DNA of 64,000 nt, taken from NCBI GenBank assembly GCA_019187225.1, contig JABAQQ010000012.1:1-64000 (forward strand). Reading direction: 5' to 3'. Position 1 is the stretch's first letter; every line of letters begins with the position of its first letter. The DNA is from Saprospiraceae bacterium. GTDB lineage: Bacteria; Bacteroidota; Bacteroidia; Chitinophagales; Saprospiraceae. The position numbers and the translations under genes are program-made. Under the pieces are notes generated by a model that was not told where the DNA came from, made no database searches, and worked only from the letters and a program-made list of their open reading frames with translations. Below are positions 17,403 to 25,800 of the stretch, one piece after another.

Positions 17403-17415
17403 AGCATCAACAACG

Positions 17416-17455
17416 ACAAAAAGTGTATCCCGTGACCGCGAGATACACTTTTTGT
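17416..17455 (+). terminator. Intrinsic terminator after rpsT
   Basis: A 14-bp perfect stem (ACAAAAAGTGTATC at 17416-17429, its complement at 17442-17455), with the right arm ending in TTTTTGT. It could work on both strands. Confidence 0.8.
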
Positions 17456-17491
17456 GTTTGCGTTCTTTGCTTCACTTGACCCAAAATTGTA

Positions 17492-17564
17492 AATGGGTTT
17501 TCAACCCGCCCTGTTTTAAAATTTTCCGAGAAAATTTTAAAACAGGGCGGGTTGAAAACCCATT
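17492..17564. repeat. Perfect 34-bp hairpin with 5-nt loop
   Basis: Arms 17492-17525 and 17531-17564 are exact reverse complements over 34 bp, with inner AAAATTTT and outer GGGTTTTCAACCCGCCC. It ends 15 bp before the PaaE-type gene starts and would lie in its leader or just upstream. Confidence 0.9.
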
Positions 17565-17579
17565 CCCCTATAACGAGAT

Positions 17580-18647
17580 ATGACCAAATTCTATCCTCTG
17601 AAAGTCCGCGACATCCGACGCGAAACGCCCGACACCGTATCGGTTGCCTTCGAAGTGCCAGAGGCACTGCGCGATACGTTTCGGTTTAACCAGGGACAGC
17701 ATTTGACCCTGCGCACCGAGATCCACGGCGAAGAAGTGCGCCGCGCCTACTCCATTTGCACTGCACCGCACGAAAACGACCTGCGGGTCGCCATCAAAAA
17801 AGTAGAAGGCGGCATGTTCGGCACCTTCGCCTCGGAGCGGCTCAAAGTAGGCGATACGCTGGAATCCATGCCGCCGCTGGGACATTTTTACGCGGAATTG
17901 AACCCTGAAAACCGCAATCTCTACGTCGCTTTCGCTGCCGGCAGCGGCATCACGCCCGTGATGTCTATCCTGAAAACGACGCTCGTGCAGGAACCGCACA
18001 GCCGGTTCATCCTCTTCTACGGCAACCGGGGGTTCGACCACATCATTTTCCGCGAACAATTGGAGCACCTCAAAAACCTGTATCCCGACCGCCTGGCCGT
18101 GCACCACGTTCTGAGTCGCGAATCTTTGGGCAGCGACCTGTTCAACGGGCACATTGACGGCGAAAAATGCCGCTCCTACGCCCGCCTGTTGTTCCGCGCC
18201 GAAGACGTGGACGCTTACTTTCTCTGCGGGCCGGAGGAAATGATCTTCAGTGTAAAAGAGGCATTGGAAAAACTCGGCGTCGCTCCCAAAAGAATTCATT
18301 TCGAACTGTTTACCACTTCGGGCGCCAAAAAGCAACCCGCAACGGGAGCGGCAAAAAAAGAATCTTTCGACGCTTCCGTAACCGTCATTCAGGACGGCGC
18401 CCAGTTCGATTTTATGCTCACGTCCGACGGCAGCACCCTACTCGACGCGGCCATGCGCGCGGGCGCCGACCTGCCTTTTTCCTGCAAAGGCGGCGTATGC
18501 AGCACTTGCAAGGCCAAAGTTCTGGAAGGTGAAGTGGAAATGGAAGTCAATTACGGCCTCGAACCCGACGAAGTAGCGGCAGGCTACGTGCTCACCTGCC
18601 AGTCGCACCCGAAAACAAAACGGGTGGTGGTTAGTTTTGATGCCTAA
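17580..18647 (+). CDS. paaE: PaaE-type ferredoxin reductase (FAD, NAD(P)H, 2Fe-2S)
   Basis: 355 residues. Domain order: FAD-binding barrel with RRAYSICTAP, NAD(P)-binding domain with AAGSGITPVMS and YFLCGPEEMI, a linker, then a plant-type 2Fe-2S ferredoxin domain with SCKGGVCSTCKAKV plus a later Cys (VLTCQSHP). This is the architecture of PaaE, the reductase of phenylacetyl-CoA epoxidase. No paaABCD genes are nearby, so it may serve another oxygenase or act as a general electron donor. The next gene starts at or near its end. Confidence 0.85.
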   Translation: MTKFYPLKVRDIRRETPDTVSVAFEVPEALRDTFRFNQGQHLTLRTEIHGEEVRRAYSICTAPHENDLRVAIKKVEGGMFGTFASERLKVGDTLESMPPLGHFYAELNPENRNLYVAFAAGSGITPVMSILKTTLVQEPHSRFILFYGNRGFDHIIFREQLEHLKNLYPDRLAVHHVLSRESLGSDLFNGHIDGEKCRSYARLLFRAEDVDAYFLCGPEEMIFSVKEALEKLGVAPKRIHFELFTTSGAKKQPATGAAKKESFDASVTVIQDGAQFDFMLTSDGSTLLDAAMRAGADLPFSCKGGVCSTCKAKVLEGEVEMEVNYGLEPDEVAAGYVLTCQSHPKTKRVVVSFDA

Positions 18648-18657
18648 AAAGAAAACC

Positions 18658-19071
18658 ATGCAATACTGGCTCGTCAAATCCGAACCCGACACCTACAGTT
18701 TTCAGCAACTCGAAAAAGACGGGAAAACGCGCTGGGATGGGGTGCGCAATTACCAGGCGCGCAACAACCTCCGCGCCATGAAGACCGGCGATATTTGTTT
18801 GTTCTATCATTCTAATATCGGACTGGAAGTGGTCGGCATCGCCAAAGTGGTGAAGGAACACTACCCCGACCCTACGGCGGAAAAAGGCGACTGGTCAGCG
18901 GTGGATCTGGGGCCTGTAAAGGCATTTAAGCGCCCCGTCTCTCTTGTCGAGATCAAAAATCACCCGGCTTTGCAACAGCTCTTATTGGTGCGCAACGCCC
19001 GTTTGTCGGTAATGCCCGTTTCGTTCGACGAATTTTCCGTCATCCTTCAGTTGGGAGAGACGCAACTTTGA
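18658..19071 (+). CDS. EVE domain protein
   Basis: About 137 residues from ATG 18658, which gives the typical family start MQYWLVKSEPDTYSF; an ATG at 18637 in the same frame overlaps the upstream gene. Motifs WDGVRNYQARNNLRAMK and FYHSN are typical of EVE domains (PUA-like fold), which bind modified bases in DNA or RNA. Here it is a single-domain, thymocyte-nuclear-protein-1-like form. Confidence 0.9.
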   Translation: MQYWLVKSEPDTYSFQQLEKDGKTRWDGVRNYQARNNLRAMKTGDICLFYHSNIGLEVVGIAKVVKEHYPDPTAEKGDWSAVDLGPVKAFKRPVSLVEIKNHPALQQLLLVRNARLSVMPVSFDEFSVILQLGETQL

Positions 19072-19098
19072 GCCCTCAAACCTTCAAACCCATACAAT

Positions 19099-19707
19099 AT
19101 GTTTGTCTATTCCTCCGGGCGCGGTTATCGTGCCCGATTCAACGGCGGCGGCGGTATCGGCTGCCTGATATTCGGCATCATCGGGATGGTGGCCGCTTTT
19201 TTCATTTTGAAAGGGTTGTTCACACTGCTCTACTGGGCTTCGCCGGTTTTGTTCGTCCTGGCGCTCGTCATCAACTGGCGCGCCGTCGTGGATACGCTGA
19301 AAAACTGGCTGAAAACCATGGAGACCAATCCCGTCGGCGGTCTTCTGATAGCAGCGCTGGCGGTGTTGTTGTTTCCCGTGTTTGCGCTGTACCTGTTTGT
19401 GAAATCATTAGGGTACAGGAAAATAGAACAAATGCAACGTGAGTTCAGGGCAAACGAGCCCTCAGCGGGCGAATTCGCGGAATTTGAAGAATTGGAAAGC
19501 ACGCCCAAAGGCGGTGCAAAAGAAGAAGCGCCTATGGAACCTTTGGTGCTGCCAGACAAAGAGCCCGAACCGGAAAGCAGTAAAAAACAAAAATTACAGG
19601 ATAAGGGTCAACAAGCAAAAGCAGGCTCGAAAAAAAATGAACCTCAACCTTCCCACCCCGATGAGGCCCAAAAACCGGACAATCCCTATGACAAATTATT
19701 TGAATGA
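19099..19707 (+). CDS. Hypothetical membrane protein with charged C-terminal tail
   Basis: 202 residues. About three hydrophobic segments (residues 20-42, 45-62 and 77-102), with a Gly-rich basic N terminus (SGRGYRARFNGGGGIG). The last 90 residues are hydrophilic, rich in Glu, Lys, Pro and Gln, probably disordered and cytoplasmic. No family recognised. It follows the EVE gene by 27 bp on the same strand. Confidence 0.72.
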   Translation: MFVYSSGRGYRARFNGGGGIGCLIFGIIGMVAAFFILKGLFTLLYWASPVLFVLALVINWRAVVDTLKNWLKTMETNPVGGLLIAALAVLLFPVFALYLFVKSLGYRKIEQMQREFRANEPSAGEFAEFEELESTPKGGAKEEAPMEPLVLPDKEPEPESSKKQKLQDKGQQAKAGSKKNEPQPSHPDEAQKPDNPYDKLFE

Positions 19708-19805
19708 ACTGCTCCCGGTTAATGTTACACGATGGGCTTTTTGCATAGAATCACGGCGGGTTACCGGAAGATATTTTCAAAAAATGATAAAATACAGATA
19801 ATACG

Positions 19806-19836
19806 TTTGGATTTATCTGCCGAAACAATATCTTTG
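19806..19836 (+). promoter_or_regulatory. Consensus Bacteroidota promoter (TTTG-N19-TATCTTTG)
   Basis: TTTG at 19806-19809 and TATCTTTG at 19829-19836, separated by 19 bp. This is the best match to the Bacteroidota -33/-7 consensus in the window. No protein gene follows, but an intrinsic terminator does about 95 bp later. Confidence 0.7.
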
Positions 19837-19842
19837 CATGAG

Positions 19843-19968
19843 CATTAATGCTTCTCGGCTTAATCTGATTCCCGTCCTTAAAGCAACAAAGCCAAAGATG
19901 AACAGGTATCCCCACAAAAGAAACAAGAACTCCTTCTCCGCACGCCGCGGTGAGGAGTTTTTTATTTT
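19843..19968 (+). ncRNA. Candidate small RNA of about 120 nt
   Basis: Predicted from the promoter above (start near 19843) to an intrinsic terminator (AACTCCT at 19928-19934 pairing with AGGAGTT at 19953-19959, then a T-rich run). An open frame from ATG 19838 exists, but that ATG would lie upstream of the predicted transcript start and the frame runs on into repeat sequence, so a non-coding RNA is more likely. No Rfam family recognised. Confidence 0.45.
19928..19968 (+). terminator. Intrinsic terminator of the candidate small RNA
   Basis: A 7-bp outer stem (AACTCCT/AGGAGTT) around a GC-rich inner part that can pair further, followed by TTTTTATTTT. Confidence 0.7.
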
Positions 19969-20074
19969 AAGTAGCCGGGCATTGGATTTTAGACATTGGA
20001 CATCAGACTAAATGATTGGTTTCCAAGGTCTAATAGTCCAACGTCCAATGTCAAACTATTTTGTCCACATATTT
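19965..20074 (+). repeat. 110-bp palindromic GGACTATTAGAC-type element, copy A
   Basis: An interspersed element. Reversed, it matches 54636-54745 with about nine differences over 110 positions (hand alignment). Internally it is an imperfect hairpin of ACATTGGA/TCCAATGT units. A more distant relative, made of the same TTGGACTAT units, is at 45117-45245. Confidence 0.85.
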
Positions 20075-20105
20075 AACACCGGAGATCCAATATCATTAGC
20101 AAAAG

Positions 20106-20278
20106 GTAAAAACTTAGGCAGGGGCAGCGCCCCGAAAAATTTGTTGCAGAAAGACCGATATTATTTCGAGGAGGGGCAGCGCCCCGGAATATGTTTCGGG
20201 GCGCTGCCCCTCCATAGTGGATTTTGTTCATAAATCACTACAAATCTTTCGGGGCGCTGCCCCTGCCTAAGTTTTTAC
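20106..20278. repeat. Nested hairpin with four GGGGCAGCGCCCC-type cores
   Basis: Outer arms 20106-20137 and 20247-20278 are exact reverse complements over 32 bp. An inner pair (about 20170-20186 and 20195-20212) repeats the same GGGGCAGCGCCCC core in inverted orientation. The whole could fold as a long cruciform with an inner stem. Confidence 0.88.
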
Positions 20279-20583
20279 GCAGGGCGGGTTTCCCTTTTGG
20301 ATTAAAAATGCGATAAAAAGTAATTTTAGTCGTATAAAAAATCATCATAAGTGTTTGACATCTAATTATTGGGGGGGGTAGTTACACTAAAAAGTATCCT
20401 GATTTCCTGTCGAATTTGTCCTTGCAGGACTTTGAAGGCATGTTTACATTTATTCCGTAAATGCTGTGAGAATTAAAATATTGAGAGTCGGGGGCGTCGG
20501 CCCGGGATTTGGCCAACCACAATGCTGAACCTCGGTAAAGTACCCGTTACGGCACCCATGATTCGCACTAAAACTGTCGCTTT

Positions 20584-22683
20584 ATGCCCTTAAGTCAGCC
20601 ACTGACGACTATCCAACGCGAATTGCGCGAACAAATGGCAGACGACCTCGCCGCCGCGCTGTTGCGTTTGAAAGAACTTCTCCCCGATTTTTCTGAAAAG
20701 CAGGAAGATGTGATTGCATTGTTGGGCAGGCTGAACGATTCCAATAAAAAGCAAATACGGAACCTGATCTCAAACAAAGAGCACCAACGGGAACAAGACC
20801 GCATTCGATCGGACTTCTATCAATTGGTACAAGGTTTAGAACTTATTGATTTTGAAGAAGTTGCTGCCAAAAAACCGCGTGCTGGAGGTAAATCCACACC
20901 CAAAACAGGCAGCGTCCTGTATCGGATACCCCAACGAATGTCCCTTCAAAAATCCAGCCGTTGTGTGGTGCGCGTCGCATTGGATGAAGACGCGATCATT
21001 GAGAACATTACCCTCGACGAATATGTGCAATTGCGCTCGTGCGTGGAAGTGTCCAACGCGATGGAGGCTCAGCTGCTCGATCCTTCCGGTCAAAATTTCT
21101 TTATCACTTCGCCCAACAACACCCGCCAATTGGTGCGCGATACCGGATATACGGAGTGGTTGTTTTACGTCACTCCTTTGCATGAAGGGACGCATCAACT
21201 CGTCGTAAAGGTTTCGATACTTGAAAATGTGCCCGACATCGGCCTCATACCGCGCGAAGTGACCCTCGAAGAAACGGTGCAGATCGTAACCGAGTCCACC
21301 GACTCCGCCGGCGAGCCGGCGCTGAAACCCACAGGTATTTCATTTGCCCTGCAAGCGGCCGGGACAGATGCCGCTTCCCTGCGAAATGCCATTCCCCCCG
21401 CGATAGACGCGGATACACCTGCCGGCGATCGCAAACAATCGGACATCCCGGCGGCTATTCCACCTGCGGTTACAAAAAACGCCAGTCAGATTTCGCTCCT
21501 CCTGATTGCCGGGGTGGCTGCCCTTTTGGCTTACCTGAACGGCTTGTTGCCCTTTCAGGATGATTGGCCCGCCCCGGCCGTTAACCTTCCTCATACCCGT
21601 GGGGTATATGTGATCGTCCACTCCCCCTCGGACACCGCTGTGGAAGCATTCGCTGTTTCCAGAAAAAAAATTGCTTTGCAACGCCTGACCCAGGGTATTT
21701 GGGGGACTTATATCTCCGTTCCAAATGATCCTGCCGGGAACTTCGAAATTTCTTACCTTGGGAACAGGGCAAGGCAGATCTGGTATGATCCCCTGCTGAA
21801 GGACACAAACGATCTGTTCGTGACGATGCCTTCAGACACTTCAGGATGCGGTTTCTACACAAGCGTTGACACCGTCATCCGCCCCGCCGAGCGCTGGCAA
21901 TTCATTTGGCAAAGATCGCCTTTAGATACCGTCGTCTTTAAAAAGGTGCATGCTTTGAGCAACACCACCTTTTTCGTTCCGCTCGCCGGGTGGTGCGAGG
22001 CATTTAATGCCCTGAACCACAAGCCTGGTGTTTTGATGACCCATGGCAGTGAAAGCCCGGTAATCCCACCCAAACCGTCGGGCTCTCGGCGACAGGACAC
22101 TCCCACCGGCCCCGTGCACTTTTCCACCACCCATGTCAGATTGCTTTTTAGCCGGCCTGTATCGCTCAGCAGTATCCGGGTTAATGATCATGCGGTCACG
22201 CGTTATACAGACTTTGATTTTTCAGATGACCCTTCCAGGAAAACAGGCGCCGACTTTTTTATCACTCAATCCACAGCGGATGGGGTGAATGACAAGGCAA
22301 AAAATTACAGGATTGAAGTTGTCAGTGCCGATTGTGACTGCGTTGCGAAAACCAGGGCAATCGAACCTGCCATCCGGGATACGATCATATGCCGGCTTAA
22401 ACCGCCTCCCCCATCCCCACCGAAATCAACTGTAAATGTATCGCTGGCCATTTCACCCAAATGGGCTGCTCACCTGGAAGACCTGGAGATCACAATAGAC
22501 GGCGCGCACTTCTCCAACAATCTTCAAATGAAAAATGGGAAAGTAAACCTTGAACTGAAACAAAGCGAACAACCCCGCACCATTTGTCTTCAGTTTTTAA
22601 ACGGAGTGAAATCCGGAAAGCCTTTCGTAATAGGGTGTTACAACGTCCCTGTCAAACCAAATTTAAAATTGGCATTTCAATAG
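20584..22683 (+). CDS. EAD11-like membrane protein (predicted conflict-system component)
   Basis: 699 residues. Residues about 1-85 resemble effector-associated domain 11 (helical, with EDVIALLGRLNDSNKKQIRNL then EHQREQDRIRSDFYQLV), a death-like adaptor domain of predicted bacterial conflict systems. About 108-215 is a beta-sandwich-like domain (VLYRIPQRMSLQKSSRCVV ... LLDPSGQNFF). One membrane segment lies at about 302-321 (SLLLIAGVAALLAYLNG). The rest is a large beta-rich, probably extracytoplasmic part with Pro-rich linkers. No effector (protease, TIR, nuclease) is next to it, so partners must be encoded elsewhere. The domain call is from memory of the family. Confidence 0.65.
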   Translation: MPLSQPLTTIQRELREQMADDLAAALLRLKELLPDFSEKQEDVIALLGRLNDSNKKQIRNLISNKEHQREQDRIRSDFYQLVQGLELIDFEEVAAKKPRAGGKSTPKTGSVLYRIPQRMSLQKSSRCVVRVALDEDAIIENITLDEYVQLRSCVEVSNAMEAQLLDPSGQNFFITSPNNTRQLVRDTGYTEWLFYVTPLHEGTHQLVVKVSILENVPDIGLIPREVTLEETVQIVTESTDSAGEPALKPTGISFALQAAGTDAASLRNAIPPAIDADTPAGDRKQSDIPAAIPPAVTKNASQISLLLIAGVAALLAYLNGLLPFQDDWPAPAVNLPHTRGVYVIVHSPSDTAVEAFAVSRKKIALQRLTQGIWGTYISVPNDPAGNFEISYLGNRARQIWYDPLLKDTNDLFVTMPSDTSGCGFYTSVDTVIRPAERWQFIWQRSPLDTVVFKKVHALSNTTFFVPLAGWCEAFNALNHKPGVLMTHGSESPVIPPKPSGSRRQDTPTGPVHFSTTHVRLLFSRPVSLSSIRVNDHAVTRYTDFDFSDDPSRKTGADFFITQSTADGVNDKAKNYRIEVVSADCDCVAKTRAIEPAIRDTIICRLKPPPPSPPKSTVNVSLAISPKWAAHLEDLEITIDGAHFSNNLQMKNGKVNLELKQSEQPRTICLQFLNGVKSGKPFVIGCYNVPVKPNLKLAFQ

Positions 22684-22709
22684 GTATCCTCTGTGCAGTG
22701 TTTGTTTAG

Positions 22710-23243
22710 TCAGCCTTTGTTTCCACTTTTTCCCTCTTTTTTGCCCAACGACTCCCGAATATGGACGATGTTGGCAATAATAAGTATGTTGAACGAGAAA
22801 GCAAGTAATACTTCGGCCGAAACGAAAACCTGGGCACTGGTCGAGCGCGGAAAAATATCGCCAAAACCAACGGTCGTAAAAGTGGCGATACTGAAATAAA
22901 TGAACGTCACAAATTCATCCAGTATGGTCTGCTTTTGCTGAATCCCGAGGAAAGCGGTGTTATCAATCCGGAACAGACAGTAAAAATCCACCGCGAAGGA
23001 TAAAATGATGAGCAAAACATAGTACAGGATAAACGACAGAAATTCGTGGTAGAAAAATTCCGTATCAAGCGTTTTGCGAATGCGCCCGAACGTCAGGATG
23101 ACAAAGTATACGGATTTGCCGATCGTCAGCAGAAACAACACCAATTCATTAGCGCCAGGCCCCACCCGTTCAAAGTAATCGAGCAGAAATACGATCACTC
23201 CAATCAGGATAACTGCAATGGGTTGGATAACCGATTTCAACAT
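22710..23243 (-). CDS. Two-pore-helix potassium channel family protein
   Basis: 177 residues. Hydrophobic segments at about 6-22, 35-53, 69-88 and 137-158, with the pore loop and the K+ selectivity filter TVGFGD at residues 124-129. No cytoplasmic RCK/TrkA-N regulatory domain, so the gating signal is not obvious. The basic C terminus is short. Convergent with the EAD11-like gene. Confidence 0.88.
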   Translation of the reverse strand: MLKSVIQPIAVILIGVIVFLLDYFERVGPGANELVLFLLTIGKSVYFVILTFGRIRKTLDTEFFYHEFLSFILYYVLLIILSFAVDFYCLFRIDNTAFLGIQQKQTILDEFVTFIYFSIATFTTVGFGDIFPRSTSAQVFVSAEVLLAFSFNILIIANIVHIRESLGKKEGKSGNKG

Positions 23244-23266
23244 AAGATTCAGATTCTCAGTACATT

Positions 23267-24358
23267 CTACTGTTTACACTCCGCCACCGCAATCTTCGAA
23301 TCCGCCGTGCCGTAGTACAGCAGCCATCTGTCTTTGTGCCACACCATCCCTTCGAGGAAGCACACGTTGTTGACCTGGCCGGTCTTTTCGTAATCGCGGT
23401 CGGGCGCCATCAGGTAGCGGTCGGCGCGGGCGGCAAGTTTTTCAGGCTTCGAATCCGAAAAGAGCGCCTGTCCGACGGCATAGGTCATGTCCGGGAGCGA
23501 TTTGTCGCCGGTACCGGCATCGTTGGCGCTGTTGTACAAGAGCAATATGCCTTCCTTGCGCAGCAGCGCGAAAGGGCCGGGCTCCACTAATTTGCTGTCG
23601 AAAAAGCCCGGGCGCGGCTTCAGAATGGAGATCAGTTTGCCTTTTTTATCCGTCACCGGTTTCCAGGAGATCAGGTCGTCGGAAGTGGCCAGGAAAATAT
23701 CCGTATCGCCCCAGTACATGTAATATTTGCCTTTGATCTTCCGCGCGACGACTTCGCTGCCCACCAGTTCGCACACGACAGCGCCCGACTTTGACCAGGT
23801 GTCGCGGTATTTTCCGCTGCCGAAAGCGAGACCGTGTTTTTGCCACATCACGAGGTTGCGCGAGGAGGCCACGCAGAGGCGGGCGGTTTTGCCGTCGTAA
23901 GCGGTATAGGTCATCACGTAGGTACTGTCGTCGCGTTTCACCACGCGCGGATCTTCGCAACCGCCTTCCCATTCGTAGACGTTCAGCGAATCATTGTCCG
24001 GATACAGCACCGGGATCGGATTTCTGCGAAACTGCAATCCGTCGCGGCTTTTAGCCAAACCGATGCGCGAGGTGCCGGCGTATTTGCCGATAAGGTCTTC
24101 AGCCCGGTAGAGCATCCACACCCAACCGTCTTTCACCACGGCAGCGGGATTGAACACATCCTTTTCCTCCCATTTCAGGTTTTGTTTGCGCACGGGACAA
24201 AAGAACTGAGCCTTGCCGTCCGGCTCGAGGACGGGGTTGTAGTCGTCAAGTTTGACGGCGGGCCGGAGCATCCAGGCGTCTTTGCCGGAGGTGTTCTGAC
24301 CAAGGGTAATTGCCGGCAAAAGACTGATAATCAGAGCGAAAAATGCATTTTTTTTCAT
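23267..24358 (-). CDS. Secreted GH130-like glycoside hydrolase/phosphorylase
   Basis: 363 residues with an N-terminal signal peptide (ends ITLGQ). The five-bladed propeller family GH130 is indicated by FNPAAVVKDGWVWMLYRAED, SRIGLAKSRDGLQF, EGGCEDPRVV and GTADSKIAVAE. The family acts on mannosides, by phosphorolysis in the cytoplasm or hydrolysis when exported; the signal peptide favours a periplasmic hydrolase. It lies 16 bp downstream of a sugar permease on the same strand, so uptake of the released sugar is likely. Confidence 0.88.
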   Translation of the reverse strand: MKKNAFFALIISLLPAITLGQNTSGKDAWMLRPAVKLDDYNPVLEPDGKAQFFCPVRKQNLKWEEKDVFNPAAVVKDGWVWMLYRAEDLIGKYAGTSRIGLAKSRDGLQFRRNPIPVLYPDNDSLNVYEWEGGCEDPRVVKRDDSTYVMTYTAYDGKTARLCVASSRNLVMWQKHGLAFGSGKYRDTWSKSGAVVCELVGSEVVARKIKGKYYMYWGDTDIFLATSDDLISWKPVTDKKGKLISILKPRPGFFDSKLVEPGPFALLRKEGILLLYNSANDAGTGDKSLPDMTYAVGQALFSDSKPEKLAARADRYLMAPDRDYEKTGQVNNVCFLEGMVWHKDRWLLYYGTADSKIAVAECKQ

Positions 24359-24374
24359 AAACTACTTTCAGAGT

Positions 24375-25691
24375 TCAATTTTGAGTTTGAATACGGTACC
24401 CCTTCATCACATACCACACCACATAAGCGAAACAAACAAACGGCACCAGCAACGCCATTTTCATGCCGCCTGCGCCCGACAATAACCCCGCAATCGGCGG
24501 CATCACCGCACCGCCTACAATGGCCATGATGACGAGCGAAGAAGCCAGCTTGCTTTCCGCCGGGGGTAACCCTTTGGTCGCCAGGGCAAAAATGGTCGGG
24601 AACATGATGCTCTGGCAGAAATACGTCAGCATCAGACACACGATGGCGGTGAGACCGCCGGTAGCGAAAGCCAGCGCGACGAGGCCGACAGCGGCGACGC
24701 AATACCACAGCAGTACCTTGCGCGGCTCCGTTCTGCTCATCAGGTAGGTGCCAAGAAACCGCCCCAGCATAAAAAGTACCAATGCAAAAGAAGCGTGAAA
24801 ACCGGCGATCTGCTCCGGCGTCATGCCTTCCGCCACCCGGTACAGGCTGTTCACGATGCCGAGGTGTTCGTCTTTGGCGAAGTCTATTTTAAAATCCACA
24901 AAATAACCCCACAAAGTCGCCTGGGCGCCCACATTGGCGAACTGGGCCAAAACGCCAAGGCTCAGGTGCCGGTATTTACCCAGAAGGTCGAAAATGCCCA
25001 CTTTGCCTTCAGCCAATTCTTCTTCTCTCCCCACCTCGGGCATTTTTGTAAATGCAAACAACACGGCCACTGCCGCCACAATCGCAGCCACCGCCAGATA
25101 CGGCCCCTGCACCGACAATGCCTCCTCCACCCGCGCGGCTTGTATTTGCTCCGCCGTCATGGTCGCCAGTACTTCCGGGGTGTATTCTTTTTTGGAAAAA
25201 ATAAACAAACTGCCGATGACAGGCCCCAGGATGATGCTGATGCCGTTGAACGACTGCGCGAAATTGATGCGCCACTCTGCGTCTTTTTTATCGCCCAAAA
25301 CGGTCACGTACAGGTTGGCTGCCGTTTCCAGAAATGCCAGGCCCGAAGCAATGGTGAACAGGGCAAAGAGGAAAAAGGCATATACCCGGATATCCGCTGC
25401 CGGATAAAACAGCAGCGCACCGCCGGCATATAAGAGCAAACCGGCCAAAATGCCGCGTTTGTAGCCCCATTTGCGCATAAAAATGCCCGCCGGGATGGCC
25501 ATCACAAAATAACCGAAATAAAAGGCCGAGTCCACAATGCCCGCCTGCCAGCGTTTCAGGTCGAGCGCGAACTGAAAGTGCCGGATGAGCGAACCGTTGA
25601 GGCTGTTGGCGATGCCCCACAGGAAAAAAAGGCTGCAAACCAAGGCGAAAGGGATCAGGTAGGGGTTTCGATTGGCAGAAGTTGCATTCAT
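24375..25691 (-). CDS. FHS-family sugar:H+ symporter (MFS)
   Basis: About 438 residues from ATG 25691 (MNATSANRNPYLIP); the frame is open further upstream but that part is not hydrophobic and not family-like. Twelve membrane segments are expected; motifs SLFFLWGIANSLNGSLIRHF and AIPAGIFMRKWGYKRGI are typical of the L-fucose/glucose-galactose permease group. The specific sugar is not clear; the partner GH130 gene suggests a mannose-containing source. Confidence 0.9.
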   Translation of the reverse strand: MNATSANRNPYLIPFALVCSLFFLWGIANSLNGSLIRHFQFALDLKRWQAGIVDSAFYFGYFVMAIPAGIFMRKWGYKRGILAGLLLYAGGALLFYPAADIRVYAFFLFALFTIASGLAFLETAANLYVTVLGDKKDAEWRINFAQSFNGISIILGPVIGSLFIFSKKEYTPEVLATMTAEQIQAARVEEALSVQGPYLAVAAIVAAVAVLFAFTKMPEVGREEELAEGKVGIFDLLGKYRHLSLGVLAQFANVGAQATLWGYFVDFKIDFAKDEHLGIVNSLYRVAEGMTPEQIAGFHASFALVLFMLGRFLGTYLMSRTEPRKVLLWYCVAAVGLVALAFATGGLTAIVCLMLTYFCQSIMFPTIFALATKGLPPAESKLASSLVIMAIVGGAVMPPIAGLLSGAGGMKMALLVPFVCFAYVVWYVMKGYRIQTQN

Positions 25692-25800
25692 GGAAAAAGG
25701 CCGGTATTTTCGTACAGGGGGCAAGATTAGTAAAAGATTGCCGCTGAACGGCCAGGATTTTTTTCTTTTGCTGCGCCAAACCATTTAACGGACAATTACA

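Larger units (their letters stand above)
19708..20583. other. 876-bp gene-poor region
   Basis: No credible protein gene. It contains a consensus promoter with a candidate small RNA and terminator (19806-19968), a 110-bp palindromic repeat with a second copy at 54.6 kb, and a nested GGGGCAGCGCCCC hairpin (20106-20278). From 20280 to the next gene I see only AT-rich sequence, a run of eight G near 20371, and no clear promoter box. Open frames across it are made of repeat sequence. Confidence 0.65.

Noticed and set aside
19838-20011. Small protein of 57 codons after the consensus promoter
   Set aside because: Its ATG lies only one base after the -7 box, upstream of the expected transcript start, and its end is repeat sequence. 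A leaderless peptide cannot be fully excluded.
20012-20233. Open frame of 73 codons
   Set aside because: Composed of two repeat elements (GGACTATTAGAC type and GGGGCAGCGCCCC type).
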